Shown here in pieces: positions 12,023 through 23,724 of a stretch of DNA of 64,000 bases; position 1 is the first letter of the stretch; each line of letters begins with the position of its first letter. Position numbers and translations under genes: made by a program. The stretch lies in the NCBI GenBank assembly GCA_027627225.1, contig CM051034.1:2777001-2841000 (forward strand), written 5' to 3'. The notes under the pieces were generated by a model, which saw only the letters and a program-made list of their open reading frames with translations, was not told the DNA's origin and did no database searches. This DNA is from Congeria kusceri (Eukaryota; Mollusca; Bivalvia; Myida; Dreissenidae).

Positions 12023-12722
12023 TCCAAAGGTCCCGAATATCTTAGAAATAGTCGGTCTTAATGGCAAAACCGTTGATTGGATAATAGACAAACTAAATCC
12101 AAGATCAGAAATTGGAAATAAATGCATAGGCATAATACAGCAACTAGCTTGTGCAATGAAAGCAAAACCATCCGATTCGCCTGCTACCTTAACACCAAAT
12201 ATGGCGATTAACTTCCTCAAACTGCATAATTTAAAGTTCAATTGAGGTGGATTTGACTTTACCGGAGGATTTGGCTTTGGGGGAAGCGGAGATGCTGACA
12301 ACAGTGGCGGACTAGGTCCTTTGAAATTTGGTGATCCTTGTCAACTGTCCCTCTGCATGGCAGATTTACCCGGCAAACGCTCGTACTTTAGAAATGTTTA
12401 CATAAATTACTAAACCTGAGCTATTAAACTATGCAATATCGTTTTAATACTGCTGTTGCCATGTATGTGTTTGTTATGTTAACAAGTAAATTGATTTTTT
12501 ATATATTTTTATTAGCAGTTTGTCCCATGTTTAAAGGAGCAATAGCCAAAGGGTTTGGTCACATTTGCTACGTGCACGAAGACTGCATTGGCCTCTCGTG
12601 TAATATTCCAGTCCCTCTCGGACCGAAGTCAGAAGTTCTACATGCCTCAATAACGCTTGTGCCGTCTGAACTGAAAACAGAAATAAGCGTCATGGGCCAT
12701 AACTACACAATCCAACCGAACG
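12023..12722 (+). pseudogene. Unit 1 exons k and l, k with in-frame TGA
   Basis: Exon k (12023-12378) reads PNILEIVGLNGKTVDWIIDK, INFLKLHNLKFN, then TGA at 12243-12245, then GGFGFGGSGDADNSGG and DPCQLSLCMADLPGK. The frame stays open after the stop and matches 26264-26556, so one nonsense change is the simplest reading. The expected donor position reads GCTCGT rather than GTATGT. Exon l (12519-12722, acceptor TAGCAG, donor GTATAA) reads LCPMFKGAIAKGFGHICYVH with a DCIGLSCNIPV Cys pair and matches 26688-26885. Confidence 0.5.
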
Positions 12723-13361
12723 GTATAATCCATGTTGTGTTTCTTTATTTGAAGGCACGGGCATTGAATAAACACCATTTTGAATATATTACAATTATAT
12801 TGGTATTCAGAATTGGTGTATATGTACAAGAACATTTTAGTCCATGCTGTACCAGACTATAAAACATGTTTATAATTGTATGCTGTTCACGTTGTCTGAA
12901 AATGAATGACACGGATTTCTCAAGTCGACATAGAGGAAAATATTTGAATATTTTGGGTTTGTAGCGTCAATTCGCATGTACGTGTGGCTTATCAAACTGT
13001 ACATGCTATTAAATACAACACGTAGTGCACTTGTTTTCCAAATCAGACAGTTCATATATTGAAACAGACCCTGTGATAAACAGTTTATAGTGTTGACACT
13101 TCTTTTTCCGAAAGAAGAAAATGTTGTTAAATCTATTGTATTATTAATGAGGTGACAATGAGTTTTTAACGTTTTTTATTCACTTGCTTACTTTGCATAA
13201 AAAAACATACTGTACGCCTAATGCAGATTTGGTGGCTTTAAGGGCAATGTATGAAATCAAATTGTATCTTAGCACAATATATACAAAATAGTCCAAATCA
13301 TAACATTTTACCTAAAATAAATATGCTAGAAAACGTATTTACACAAATACTTGTCGGACAG

Positions 13362-13908
13362 GTGAAGACCAACATATGGAAGTAGACAGCGTATTTGGTT
13401 TCAAAGTGTTTTTCATTGGAAATCCCAATCTCGAAGGGGCGTCTGTAACCTTGACAGCCGAATTCAACTCTGCACGGATTTATTTATGGCATGTTTGCCT
13501 CCAATTGAGTTGCTTCATAACATCAAACTGATACCAAACGCATTACGTCGCAAGCGAGGTATAGTTTCAAGAAAGGCGTTGCTCTTTTGCATTTACAGCA
13601 TTTACATGTGTAATAGATAAATTGCTCAAATCATGATTTATTCCATTACTATTACCAAAGTTAGGTTCTGAACCGTACTTATTATTGACATACATGTAGG
13701 ATGTCTCTACTTTATTTATTAATTAATCATTTGCATGAAATTCATGTTTATACATGTATTTTACATGTTAGCAACCGGGTCGTTTACGGACATTGGTATC
13801 AGACAAACCCCTCTTCCGCTGTTTATGATGCAACTAAGCGAATTCAACCTGCTGGCAAGCAGTGTGACACGAACTGTGTAAAATGTGCGACATCAAGTGG
13901 TTGATCAG
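13362..13908 (+). pseudogene. Exons m and n of the beta-rich region, n with in-frame TAA
   Basis: Exon m starts at 13362 after GGACAG, in phase with exon l, and reads HMEVDSVFGFKVFFIGNPNL and ASVTLTAEFNSARIYLW; its donor near 13490 is uncertain. Exon n (13772-13908) reads GSFTDIGIRQTPLPLFMMQL, then VTRTV, a TAA at 13879-13881, then NVRHQVVDQ at a GTGTGT donor. Exon n joins the next exon in phase 0. The TAA would be CAA before a single transition, which is inference. Alternating polar and hydrophobic residues suggest lipid-facing beta strands. Confidence 0.4.
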
Positions 13909-14310
13909 GTGTGTTGCGTTTCAGATCAGGCCCCATGGAAACAACCATTCTTAAATATAATCTTAGTCTTAATATTAAAAATATATGCAATTGCAATTAA
14001 AGTTCGAATGTAACCAGCATTCTCTTCGGTCAATATTTTAAGGTAAGACTAATTTTGAGGTTAAGAAGCCGGAAAAGCTACTTAAAAGATGGGAAACATG
14101 TAAACATAATATTGTTTATTTACTTATCATAACCGTTGTTTGGTTTTTAAAATTGCTACTATTATATTACTACAAACATCAAATATTCAAATAATGTTTG
14201 CCGAACTAAACATGTTGGTAACTTTAATCAAACTCACTACATATATCGTGTTATACGAGGTTGTGGGCATTTTTGTCCTTACATTAATCGTTTTAACTGT
14301 TGTAATTATG

Positions 14311-14505
14311 TAACATGAATCATTTCAGCTGATGCAATTATGACGTTACATTGATCATTTCAGCTGCTGCCATTTTGTTACATTTATCATTGCAGCTGAT
14401 GCAATTACGATGTTACATTAATCATTTCAGCTGATGCAATTATTTTATGGCATTAATCATTTCAGCTGATGCAATCATGATGGTACATTAATCATTTCAG
14501 CTGAG
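14311..14505 (+). repeat. Tandem acceptor repeat, unit 34-35 bp
   Basis: About six copies of TTAATCATTTCAGCTGATGC-like units end exactly at the acceptor of the exon at 14501. Each copy holds a usable TTTCAG. Confidence 0.8.
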
Positions 14506-14934
14506 AGAAATGAGAGACAAGTTCGTGGACGCTTTTACTTTCCCCCAAAAAGTTGACTTCTGCAAGACTTCCAATATACCCGTTGTTTCCTTTGATATCG
14601 AATTCTTCAAGATCGTTAAGCCTTTCATGGTTGGTCCAGTGCCTTTGTCCTTCGGTAACACACAAACAAAAGTATATATATAATTTATATTATCACTTAT
14701 TCGCAGTTAAATATAACAATATAATCACGTCCCAATGCTATAGAAGTGTACCATATGTCCTCGTTCTGTCCAAACTACCATACGCATAAACTCATGTTAA
14801 TGTGAGCTGAGTACTGCTTGTTGTTTACATATTGTGATGGCTTTTGACCAAATTGTATTTAAGGATTTGGTGCTGGCGGTTCTGTGGGTTTCGACGTAAA
14901 AAATGAGCTCTGTGTAATGAGCATGAAAACACAG
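14501..14934 (+). CDS. Exons o and p of the beta-rich region
   Basis: Exon o (14501-14654) reads LREMRDKFVDAFTFPQKVDF and NIPVVSFDIEFFKIVKPF, with donor GTAACA. Exon p (14864-14934) reads GFGAGGSVGFDVKNELCVMS, with donor GTCAGT. The acceptor of exon o is the last of about six tandem copies of an ATCATTTCAGCTGA unit. Phases agree with the flanking exons. Confidence 0.5.
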
Positions 14935-15271
14935 GTCAGTGTTTTCTTTCTGCTTTCTCTAAACCTCAGAATTCATTAATGTGCATCAGGTTAACATTCA
15001 ATTACCGGTATTTATCTTACAAAATAAAAAATACCTGATTCAATATTTCTTTCGAATGAAGATATTTGTCATCAAGAACTTATTGAAATAATATACACGG
15101 TCAGATGTCAGCTTTTTTAAAGCCAGTATATATAAAATTTCTTAAAGAAAATCTGATATAAATAAAACAAAAGCAATCAATCAATTATCATAAAATATGT
15201 CGAGTGAGAATGGAACAAAAAGTAAGAATCCTTAATTCAAACATGATACTCGCTCATTTTAATATAGACGA

Positions 15272-16390
15272 AGAACAAAATTATCGTTGTTAAAGTAAAA
15301 TAGTAAAAAGTAGTTCTAATTACAATTGCAAAATTAGTTGTCAAATCATGAAAAAAAAATCATTATCGTTGTTTTGTTATCAATAAACATCTCTTGTCGT
15401 TTGGATCCGTGGCTTTTAAATGTATACGCATCCGAACTCCAATTCGTTGTTTATTGGCCGATAAACAACGATAAATCGAAAAGTATTTCTTATCTGAATA
15501 ACGCTTTTAAATGTCCCTTTAGGTTAATTTAGTAATCTCTAAAAAGTTGTCCTCGATACAGCCGAAAACCACGAATTTTAGCTAAATTTACAATTGCTTA
15601 AAAGCTACAGAACACCAATAAGCTGTGAAAATGTCGGCAACAGTTTGTCTTTACGTATTCGATATTTAGTGTTTGCTTCGTTATTTTTATTTTTCTGTGT
15701 CTGAATGGCATATCATTGTGTCATCTTCACACACTTATTTAGAAAATATTTGCTACGCACTATCATACATACACATCTAAGCATTGATTGTTTCACATTG
15801 ATTGTCATGCAGCTGACTCAATTTGAACTGAACACAGAACAAAATTATCGTTGTTTAAGTAAAATAGAAAAATGTAGTTCTTATTACAAGTGCAAAAATA
15901 GTTGTCAAATCATGTTAGAATCAAAATAATTTCGCATTATCGTTGTTTGTTAATCAATAAACAACTCTTTGTCGTTCTGATGCGTGGCTTTTAAATTCCT
16001 ACGCATTAGAACTCGAAATCGTTGTTTATTGGTCGATAAACAACGATAAATCGAAAAGTATTTCTTAACTGAATAACGCATAGTACATGTTCTTGTAGGC
16101 CAAATAGGTAATATCTAAAAAGTTTTCTTCGATATAGCCGAAAACTAAGATTTTAAGCTAAATTTACAGTTGCTTAAAGCTACAGAACACCAATAAGCTG
16201 TGCAAATGTCGGCGACAGTTTGTGTTTACGTATTCGATATTTAGTGTTAGCTTCGTTATTTTTATTTTTCTGTGTCTCATGGAAATTTATTGTGTCATCT
16301 TCACACACTTATTTAGAAAATATTTGAAACGCACTATCATACATATACATCTAAGCATTGATTGTTTCACATTGATTGTTATACAGCTAA
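15272..16390 (+). repeat. Direct 564-bp duplication containing a CAATAAACAACG repeat and an acceptor
   Basis: 15272-15835 and 15836-16390 align along their length, from GAACAAAATTATCGTTGTT to the CAGCTRAC acceptor. The duplicated block holds one copy of the dreissenid-like CAATAAACAACGATA family plus intron sequence. Only the second copy leads into an exon (16387). Confidence 0.75.
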
Positions 16391-16544
16391 CACTGACGCC
16401 GTGGGTTGGCGGGAAGGTGTGGGGTGATGCTGCTATCGATATAGGCTTTACAAGAGGCGGAATAAGGTTGATTGGCTATCTCGTGGAAACCAAATTTCAT
16501 ATGACAACAGAGCTCGTGTTTTCTAAATACCCTATCGACGTTGG
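16387..16544 (+). CDS. Exon q: amphipathic beta strands
   Basis: Opens after GTTATACAG and reads LTLTPWVGGKVWGDAAIDIG, then GIRLIGYLVETKFHMTTEL, closing at GTAGGT. The alternating pattern suits a lipid-binding sheet. Its acceptor region also exists in a second copy about 560 bases upstream (near 15810), but there the exon sequence after CAG does not continue. Confidence 0.5.
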
Positions 16545-16787
16545 GTAGGTATAGTTTTAAAAGATGAATGTGGTTTATATGTTTATTTTAATTAGACAAG
16601 ATCGTACTTACAACGAGTCATCAATACTAAGGTTTAATATATGTTTCTAAAATATGTACACCTTAACATGTTATATCTTTTGCAATAGTAGCAAGACCAG
16701 CTGAATAACACGAATTTTAGAGTCCTTTTATTTTTAGATATTTGTTCACGTCTGTTTATTCTGTATAATGCAATACTTTTTCGAAAT

Positions 16788-18001
16788 TTGATGGGCAAAA
16801 AGATGGATATGTTCCTTACACCGTTACGACTTCAACTTACGGCTTTTGCTGAAATATACCTAATAATAAAAACTATCAAACTCTTCGAAGGAACTTTATG
16901 GGAATACCAAGTTCCCACAATCCACAAGAACATTTTTACGAAGAAAAAGCGAGACGATGACCCGTCACCTCCTAACATATTGCCTGCTATTTTAAACAAG
17001 AGACTGCGCCGTTATGGGCCAGAAGGCTGTATTGTTAACCAAGTGCATAATCGTCCATACTACGACACGGCATTTACACTGGAATTGTTCGCCCAAGACG
17101 AAGTATCGGAGGTAAAACTCTCTTACGCGATTGGCACACATAAAGGTGGGACCAATGTACAAGACTGGACCGAAATGGGTGGCAATACCCTTTTGGTTCC
17201 CGCCAAATTACCAGGAGGGATACCTCTTTATTGGACTGTAAGCGCGTCCAATACGCAGGAATTATCGTCCACAGTGCAGTGCTCTCTTAATACCTACGAC
17301 AGCACGTTGCCAGACGGCAGGGTGGAACATGCATATAAATTTTCATCCCATCCGTCTAAACTTGTAGCTTTCATCGTCGCTGTTGAAGACAGTCCTCTAA
17401 AGGAAATGCATTACAAAGCCGTTGGATTCAGCCCAGGTCAATACGGTAACCAGTTCGTAGGATGGGAAGTAATACGACTCGATCAATCTCCACTCAGACA
17501 AGGTGTGTCTGGAGCACTGCAACATTTCACGACTCCGATGGATGGCAAGCTTATAGCAAACGTCCTTAAAACAGTCAAGCCATTAAGAACCCCAGATTTA
17601 TGTGCAGATTTGTGCATAAATCACGGATCAAATTGCGTGTCATTTAGTTACGAATATCACTCTGAGACTTGTGATTTGCACGATCAGGTTGCAGGTGCTA
17701 ATGCGTATTTGCGCATAAGCGGTACATACAAAAGCTATGAACGTTTGGTTATCGGATATCACACGTCTGTGGAATACGATAATTTGCCACTTACACAAGG
17801 AACACAGTACTTCGTAAACGCCAAAGTAACTAACGTGCTGGGCTACGTCGCGTATTTGATAGGCGAAGGAACATTGGTGGACTTCACACCTCCCGAACCG
17901 GGTCTGATCATGAACAATCAATCGGACTTCTTCCGTGCAGACAAATGCAATGCTTCTGTATCACAACGATGTCTTGAAGTAACAAATCGTGAAAACCACA
18001 G
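16788..18001 (+). CDS. Large exon: membrane-proximal sheet, KKKR site, PAN-like module
   Basis: A 1.2-kb exon closing at GTAAAT. Residues about 1-45 are hydrophobic strands and helices (TAFAEIYLIIKTIKLFEG). Next comes IFTKKKRDDDPSPP, which fits a furin-type site before a hydrophilic linker. A beta-sandwich region follows (YDTAFTLELFAQDEVSEVKL). Around residues 265-315 lies a PAN/apple-like Cys pattern: PDLCADLCINHGSNCVSFSY then ETCDLHDQ. The exon ends with a strand leading to VDFTPPEPGLIM, the first of the D-T/S-P-P linkers. The left boundary is uncertain because no AG in the required phase precedes the frame. PAN modules usually bind protein or glycan; the ligand here is unknown. Confidence 0.65.
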
Positions 18002-18067
18002 GTAAATACTGAAATGTACTTTCAACACGTCCTTTTAAATTATTAAACATAGCAACAACCCAGTTCT

Positions 18068-18234
18068 ATTACCAATATACATTGGTCCCGAACACAATAT
18101 CTTCGGCATAAACTCATTTTATGAAAGTACACTACGTTTACTCATCTATATTACCAATATACATTGGTCCCGAACACAATATCTTCGGCATAAACTCATT
18201 GTATCTAAGTACACTACGTTTACTCATCTAAATG
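18068..18234. repeat. 82-bp tandem duplication in an intron
   Basis: ATTACCAATATACATTGGTC and the following sequence occur twice, 82 bases apart, just upstream of the exon at 18245. Confidence 0.8.
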
Positions 18235-18244
18235 TTTTCACCAG

Positions 18245-19065
18245 AGTAATCATTGACGGCCCGGGGTCTGGAACAGTCTTTAATGGGCACCAACCAGTTC
18301 AGGACGAGTTGTACACGTTAACCAACGACTACGTATCAGGTACAATGTTGACCTTTGCAGTGGATTATTAGTAAATTATGCAAATACATGCGAGTTAAAA
18401 TGATGTCATTTATCTAGTAATTAAAATTGTTATACGACATTAAAACTCGTTTATGTATTTATTAACATTAGCAAATCCATTTTCAGTTTGAATATGTGTA
18501 GACGTTGTTTTTTATGAAGTGTTAATTGGTATGTTGCTATTACAGCCAACTGGAAAGGGTTTCACGACGACGAGAGTAGTATTTATGGATACACATGGGC
18601 AGTATCTGTAACTCAGATGTTGTCCCATTTACCAATCCTTACGCCCATTTAACAAATCCGAAATTCTGGACTGACTCCGGTTTTCAGAAAGGTATACACA
18701 TGCCTGATGGGCAGTATTACATCACGGTACAGGCACTGAATGGAGCAGAATTAGGAGGGTCTTTGGTGACTACGGTCTGTCATACCACACCGCTGACCGT
18801 TGACACATCGCCGTCAGTGTTTCATAAAGTGACAGACATAATTTACGACGAAGACTTTGACCTCATTGCGATATATTACAATGCCACCGACAATTTGAGT
18901 AAAATCGCCCATGCGGAATTTGGTTTGGGTAAGACGAAGTACGATGTACAGTTAAAGGCATATGGCTTGCATGCACCTATGGAACGTGAAGATCCGTTTG
19001 TTGCTGTGAAAGATTTGTTTCTTCAAGAAGGAATTCCGGCATGGATTAGAATCCGTGTCACAATG
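18245..19065 (+). pseudogene. Beta-sandwich repeat exons s and t, t frameshifted
   Basis: Exon s (18245-18339, acceptor TTCACCAG, donor GTACAA) reads RVIIDGPGSGTVFNGHQPVQ. Exon t (from 18546) starts NWKGFHDDESSIYGYTWAV in one frame and continues in another from about 18597 as GSICNSDVVPFTNPYAHLTN, then GQYYITVQALNGAELGGSL and VDTSPSVFHKVTD, to about 19065. The break falls at TGGGCAGTATC, where GGCAGT would be expected twice. Loss of 7 bases between short direct repeats explains both the shift and the junction (inference). The domain resembles a fibronectin-like or Ig-like beta-sandwich with an 'SSIxxYTW' core. Confidence 0.55.
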
Positions 19066-19178
19066 GTACATAGAGTTTAATATTTCCAAACAGAATATTG
19101 GCTGTGAGTTAGTGTTGTAAATTTGAATTGTATTTTGTTACATATACATACATTTACACAACTTTATTTGATTTTCAG

Positions 19179-20380
19179 TGGATCTGTTCACTGCCGGACA
19201 CGGAGATGAGCCAATATTGATTGACAGATCGTCGCCGATACCAGGTTCCGTTATGGACGGAGACAGGCTTCGGAAAGACCGACAGTTCCAGGCGGATGAT
19301 CACAAAATATGTGCACAGTGGATGGATTTCGTTGACCCGGAATCTGGAATTGACAGGTAGATATGTAACATATAAGAACTACACATGCATTGTTTGATGC
19401 GTCTCTGACTTAGGGAAAACACAATTTATTGGACAGTTGTCATGTTTTAAAATTAGTGTTACGAAGTAATTCTCAACTTTATTAGTAATACAATTCATAA
19501 ATGACGGCATCATTCACTTGCATTTAGGTTTTTATGGGGTGTTGGGACTGCGCCTCAATTGGATGATATAGTTAAATTCCACAACCTGACCCGCTACGAA
19601 AAATCCAGCTGCGCCTCAGCAACTTTGAAGCACAACAATACGTACTTCTCAACTGTACTTGTATACAACAGCGCATTGAAATCGAAGTCCTGTAACAGCT
19701 CCTCTGACGGAGGTATTACTTTATCATATATAATTGTGTACTACTGTTTTCAGTAATTAACCATGTGTATTATTACCAGACATGTTGCCATGGTAATTAT
19801 AGAAATGCATAGAAATCTATATTAGTGAACTAACACATGGTTACATTGGGTTTTACAGTTCTTGTCGATACTACACCTCCGGTAGCTGGAACTGTGCTTG
19901 ACGGAAATCGAAATGCAGTAGAATTAAAATACAGCTCCGAAACTGTGTCAAAGCACGCAAACTGGTGGGATTACTACGACCCCGAGAGTGGAATAGCTAA
20001 CTATAAAGTTGACGTTTACATAAACAACGAACTAAAAAAGACATTTGAAACAAGGACGTTGAGTGAATTTGAAGATCACGCAATTTCAATGGAACATAAA
20101 GACGAGGTGTACTTTCAGGTGCACGGTGTAAACGGGGCGGAATTAAAAGCCGCAGCTAACGTAAAAGTATGTTGTTATTTTCCAATTTATATTTTTCATT
20201 TATTTTACTGGTAGGAATGCAACATTCTATCTTACTGGTATGTCGGATGCATATTTTTAGACACATGTGTGCAGGAACCTCCAGATTTCAGCATGGGCAT
20301 CCGACAGTTCCGACAGGCAGCGTATGAATGGCCAATCTCAGCAGGAAGTTGTGTTATCTATACCAGGCACACGCTTGCAG
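19179..20380 (+). CDS. Beta-sandwich repeat exons u, v, w, x
   Basis: Exon u (19179-19356) reads LIDRSSPIPGSVMDGDR and ends DFVDPESGIDR. Exon v (19528-19712) continues FLWGVGTAPQLDDIV with CASATLKHNNTYFSTVLVYN. Exon w (19859-20166) has VDTTPPVAGTVLDGNRN, NWWDYYDPESGIANYKVDV and DEVYFQVHGVNGAELKAAA. Exon x (20261-20380) probably reads THVCRNLQISAWASDS; a second acceptor at 20274 gives another open frame. The repeated signature is 'D-T-T-P-P-x-x-G-x-V' then 'D-P-E-S-G-I'. Junction phases agree for u-v and v-w. Confidence 0.55.
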
Positions 20381-20689
20381 GTTTGTTTGTTTTGGGCTTG
20401 GGCCACAATCCAGAAACATTTAAAAGAAACCTATTGAAAGTTCGACAAATTGACAATTTCCACATTTTGTGTCACTTATTCCAAAAAACAGTACACCATA
20501 TATAACAGAAACAAGACTCCTGACACAGAAATGCTCTTTTGTTATTATTTGTAGCAGTCAGTTTGAATTTGACTTACTTTGACGCAGTAATTATATACTT
20601 TAAAATATCTACACATTTGTTTATGACATTTCCACTGATCTTATCATAAAAGGGCAAATTGATGGCATATAGACAATTACATTTGCAAA

Positions 20690-20880
20690 AAAAAAAAGAA
20701 GCTTGTCATGGGTAAACCGAGCTTAATGCATGTGCGTAAAATGTTGTCCCAGTTTGGCCTGTGCAGTCCACACAGGCTAATCCGGAATGACACTTCCCGC
20801 TTACAGTTGATTTATGTTTAGAAGAGACTACCTTGAAAAAGAAATTACCGCGACATGCTTAAAATTTATTAACAGATTAT
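20690..20880. repeat. Dispersed repeat with GCCTGTGCAGTCC core
   Basis: Contains GCATGTGCGTAAAATGTTGT and GCCTGTGCAGTCCACACAGG, then TTTAGAAGAGACT. A related fold-back copy lies at 63165-63372. I associate this family with dreissenid mussels from memory only. Confidence 0.6.
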
Positions 20881-20979
20881 GTATAATAAAGCATTGTTAA
20901 ATATGATAGTTGAAAAACGAATGTTATTTTTAAATAGAAATTGTGGTCATTAATGACGCTTCTGGTTTTTTTCATTAAG

Positions 20980-21502
20980 TGGACATTTTGGATGTGTTTG
21001 ATGGGGCCTATGCGCATGCGCACTTGGGGCTGATTGGCAAAGACAAAATAATTATTGTTGATGCCCATGTCTGCTTCAAGGGTCACATTTCCAACGTCTT
21101 GAACGTCCTTAAGGTGAGTTATGGAAGCGATATATAAACGAAACATAAGATTCACGGATGTTATCAGTATACCGATTTAATAAACGTTTTACCAGAATTA
21201 TCCAGTCTGAACCTCATGTCATTTATTTGTCATATATACAATTTATTGAATTTGTGCCTCGATCGTTTGCTTTTGAGAAAATAATCATACAGTGTTTCAT
21301 TTCATAGAGAGAACGTATAAATGTATGTACTCAGCGTGTGTGCACGTCATATAACACATTTAAAACCACCTGCAATACATTTCAGGACTTTGGAATTAAC
21401 AGTTTGTCTGCACTAGTTCATATAATAAGATAATGGCCAAAGTTGTCACTCCATTAGTTGATGGGATTAAAGGATTGGTGAAAGTAGTGAATATGTTTGC
21501 AG
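20980..21502 (+). pseudogene. Unit 2 exons a and b, b frameshifted
   Basis: Exon a2 (20980-21113, donor GTGAGT) reads DVFDGAYAHAHLGLIGKD and HVCFKGHISNVLNVLK, clearly homologous to 6393-6538. Exon b2 (21386-21502, acceptor TTTCAG) starts DFGINSLSALVHIIR and meets TAA at 21431. The adjacent frame continues KIMAKVVTPLVDGIKGLVKV to the GTATAT donor. A single-base loss around 21425 explains the break. This marks the left end of the second unit, directly after the beta-sandwich exons of unit 1. Confidence 0.55.
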
Positions 21503-22183
21503 GTATATGTATAATTTTTGAAACCTTGCATTGGGTTTATTTCTGATATTTTTGCTTACATAAATAAGAGTTTCTTTACTTTTTATGCAACCATAATGTT
21601 TACAATCTTTTATTTGTTCATATTACAATAGTTATTTTTTGTGTTTTGACATTGCAACCGTATCCTTGTACATATCTTCAGTGTTGTTAATATCTTTATT
21701 CTTCGGAGGCTCTTAGTAGTAGTTTGCATTCATAAGGCTTTAATGGTATCGTGCTTGCTTGCTTGGACTAAATGAGGTTTAATCGTTAATAAGAGTTTCT
21801 TTGTTACTGCAGCAGCTGACATTTTATCATTATTTATTCTTTTGAGGCCATACGCTATCAAGAAAACTACATTTAATTTAACAACATTATAAATACTCGC
21901 TAAATATTCTCAAACATACAAACTCGCTGGAATAAATCGATAAATCGTTAATTTAAGAGCAATTATACGCAAAATCACAATTAGCTGTGTTCAGTGAACA
22001 AATCTGCGACACATTTTCGTAAAATGCGTTCTAAATCCAAGACCATTATACATGTTATTTAGTTCATATCTATAGCACAATGTATATGGTAAGCATGTAG
22101 CCACTGGCTTGGCAGTTACTGAGAATATTACCCCACCGTTTGTTGAGGCATTAACCTATACACTATACATGGTGTTTTCCTAG

Positions 22184-22398
22184 ATGGTACGAAGATGACT
22201 GAGCTTGTCAACGACTTGGCTGATATTGTTAGAAATCTTCCAACACGACTGTACGAAGTCTCCATTCGATTGGGGGATTTTGTTCAGAAACTTTTCAGCT
22301 TCAGCGGTGACACCATTATTGAAGAGATCAAGAGTCTCGTGAAAGAGCTTGTGGACTACATTGATGGAATTAAAAAGGAAATTCTTAATTTCTACAAT
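22184..22398 (+). CDS. Unit 2 exon c: amphipathic helical bundle
   Basis: Acceptor TTTTCCTAG and donor GTAAGC bound an open exon with DIVRNLPTRLYEVSIRLGDF and IEEIKSLVKELVDYIDGIKK. It aligns end to end with unit 1 exon c (7461-7712) and shows what the intact acceptor of that exon looked like. The next recognisable exon of this unit is h2, so d, e, f and g are missing. Confidence 0.6.
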
Positions 22399-22804
22399 GT
22401 AAGCATTTTATGTCGAAATGGAAAGGACATGTTGTTTTCACAATGATTAAATGCCTACGTCGGCAATGGCAAGTCAATAGCATCAATAAAGTAATACTTG
22501 GCAGAAAGGCGTGATTTAAGAAAACTTCATTCTATGCGAACAACATGCGTACGTTATTTCGTTGACGCGTTTGGACGATTGTGTACTGCATAGTGGCTTC
22601 GTCCAATGTACAAATTCAACCTTTCACCACTCTTCCTGTTAATCCAGATACCATGTTTGACATAAACACGATTTGGGCGTAAACTTACCTTTCCAAAGTT
22701 GTTTTCTCCGTTTAAAACTAAATGTAATGTGAACATACGTTTTATCTTATATTAATTGCTATTTTCAGTATGTACCCCATTTTGCTTAACGATAGAAATG
22801 ATGT

Positions 22805-23104
22805 TTGTTGTTTGTTGTTGGGATTTTTCGTCGTTTTTAACAGTTTTTCAGTCATATCACGGCGGTCAGTTAACCTACTCACACTTTTCATTAGCCGATC
22901 TAAGCGGTTTACCAGTACTAAGGGCACATACCTATGCCAGTAACTGACAACTGCCTTACTTGAATCAGAGGTAGGGGGAGAATGGCCGTAAAAAATAATT
23001 TCATGACCAATCCCCACACAAGTTGTGTGGCTGGGCTGGGGTTTGAAATCACGATTCCCGGATTGACAGTCTAGCGCTCTACCAACTGAGCTAGCCGGGC
23101 CCGA
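22805..23104 (-). mobile_element. tRNA-derived SINE, minus orientation
   Basis: A 300-bp insertion flanked by ATAGAAATGATGT at 22792-22804 and 23105-23117. On the minus strand it starts CGGGCCCGGCTAGCTCAGTT with A-box and B-box-like motifs (TAGCTCAGTTGG, GATTTCAAACCCC), and ends in a CAAACAACAAACAA-type tail. The body matches 56906-57210. Confidence 0.85.
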
Positions 23105-23724
23105 ATAGAAATGATGTAGAAAACTCCAACTACATTGGAATGAATGTATATTCACTAAATGTTTGGTTGAAACTCAAAATACTTGATCACGTGCGGTTAT
23201 GGACCCTTTCTGTAGACAAGATGAGGTAACTAAATCGATGATTTTGGTGGAGTTATTGCCCTTTTTCAACTAGAATTTAGGTTTAGGTCAAATTTCTCAA
23301 TATCTATGAGAGGTATTTATTTGAAATTTAACGCACTTCATCACAGTGATGAACGCATTGTATTAACAAAATGCCAGACTACTATCAAATACGAGAAAGT
23401 CGAGCACCCGAAGGCGGTGCTCTTGTATAGAAATAACATGGCAATAAATTGGTATAATACTTAGCATCTATCGTTATAACTATTATTCATGGCAATGTAA
23501 AGTTAAACTAATTGAGAGACATTACTTTTATATCTTGAATTAATCGTATATTAAGTTCTATTACATGCAAACTGTAAACTTGAAAATGTATTTTTTCAAA
23601 AGTCTAGTCACTATTTCAATATTCGTTTAAAAGATGTTTTACAATTAATGCGAGTTTATGAAGTTTATGTTTTGTTATGAAGTTGTCATGCATTTATATT
23701 GTGTCATTGAAGCACTGACAGCAG

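Noticed and set aside
14311..14505. CRISPR-like array of regular short repeats
   Set aside because: The repeats are directly adjacent with no unique spacers, in an animal intron. They are tandem copies of a splice acceptor.
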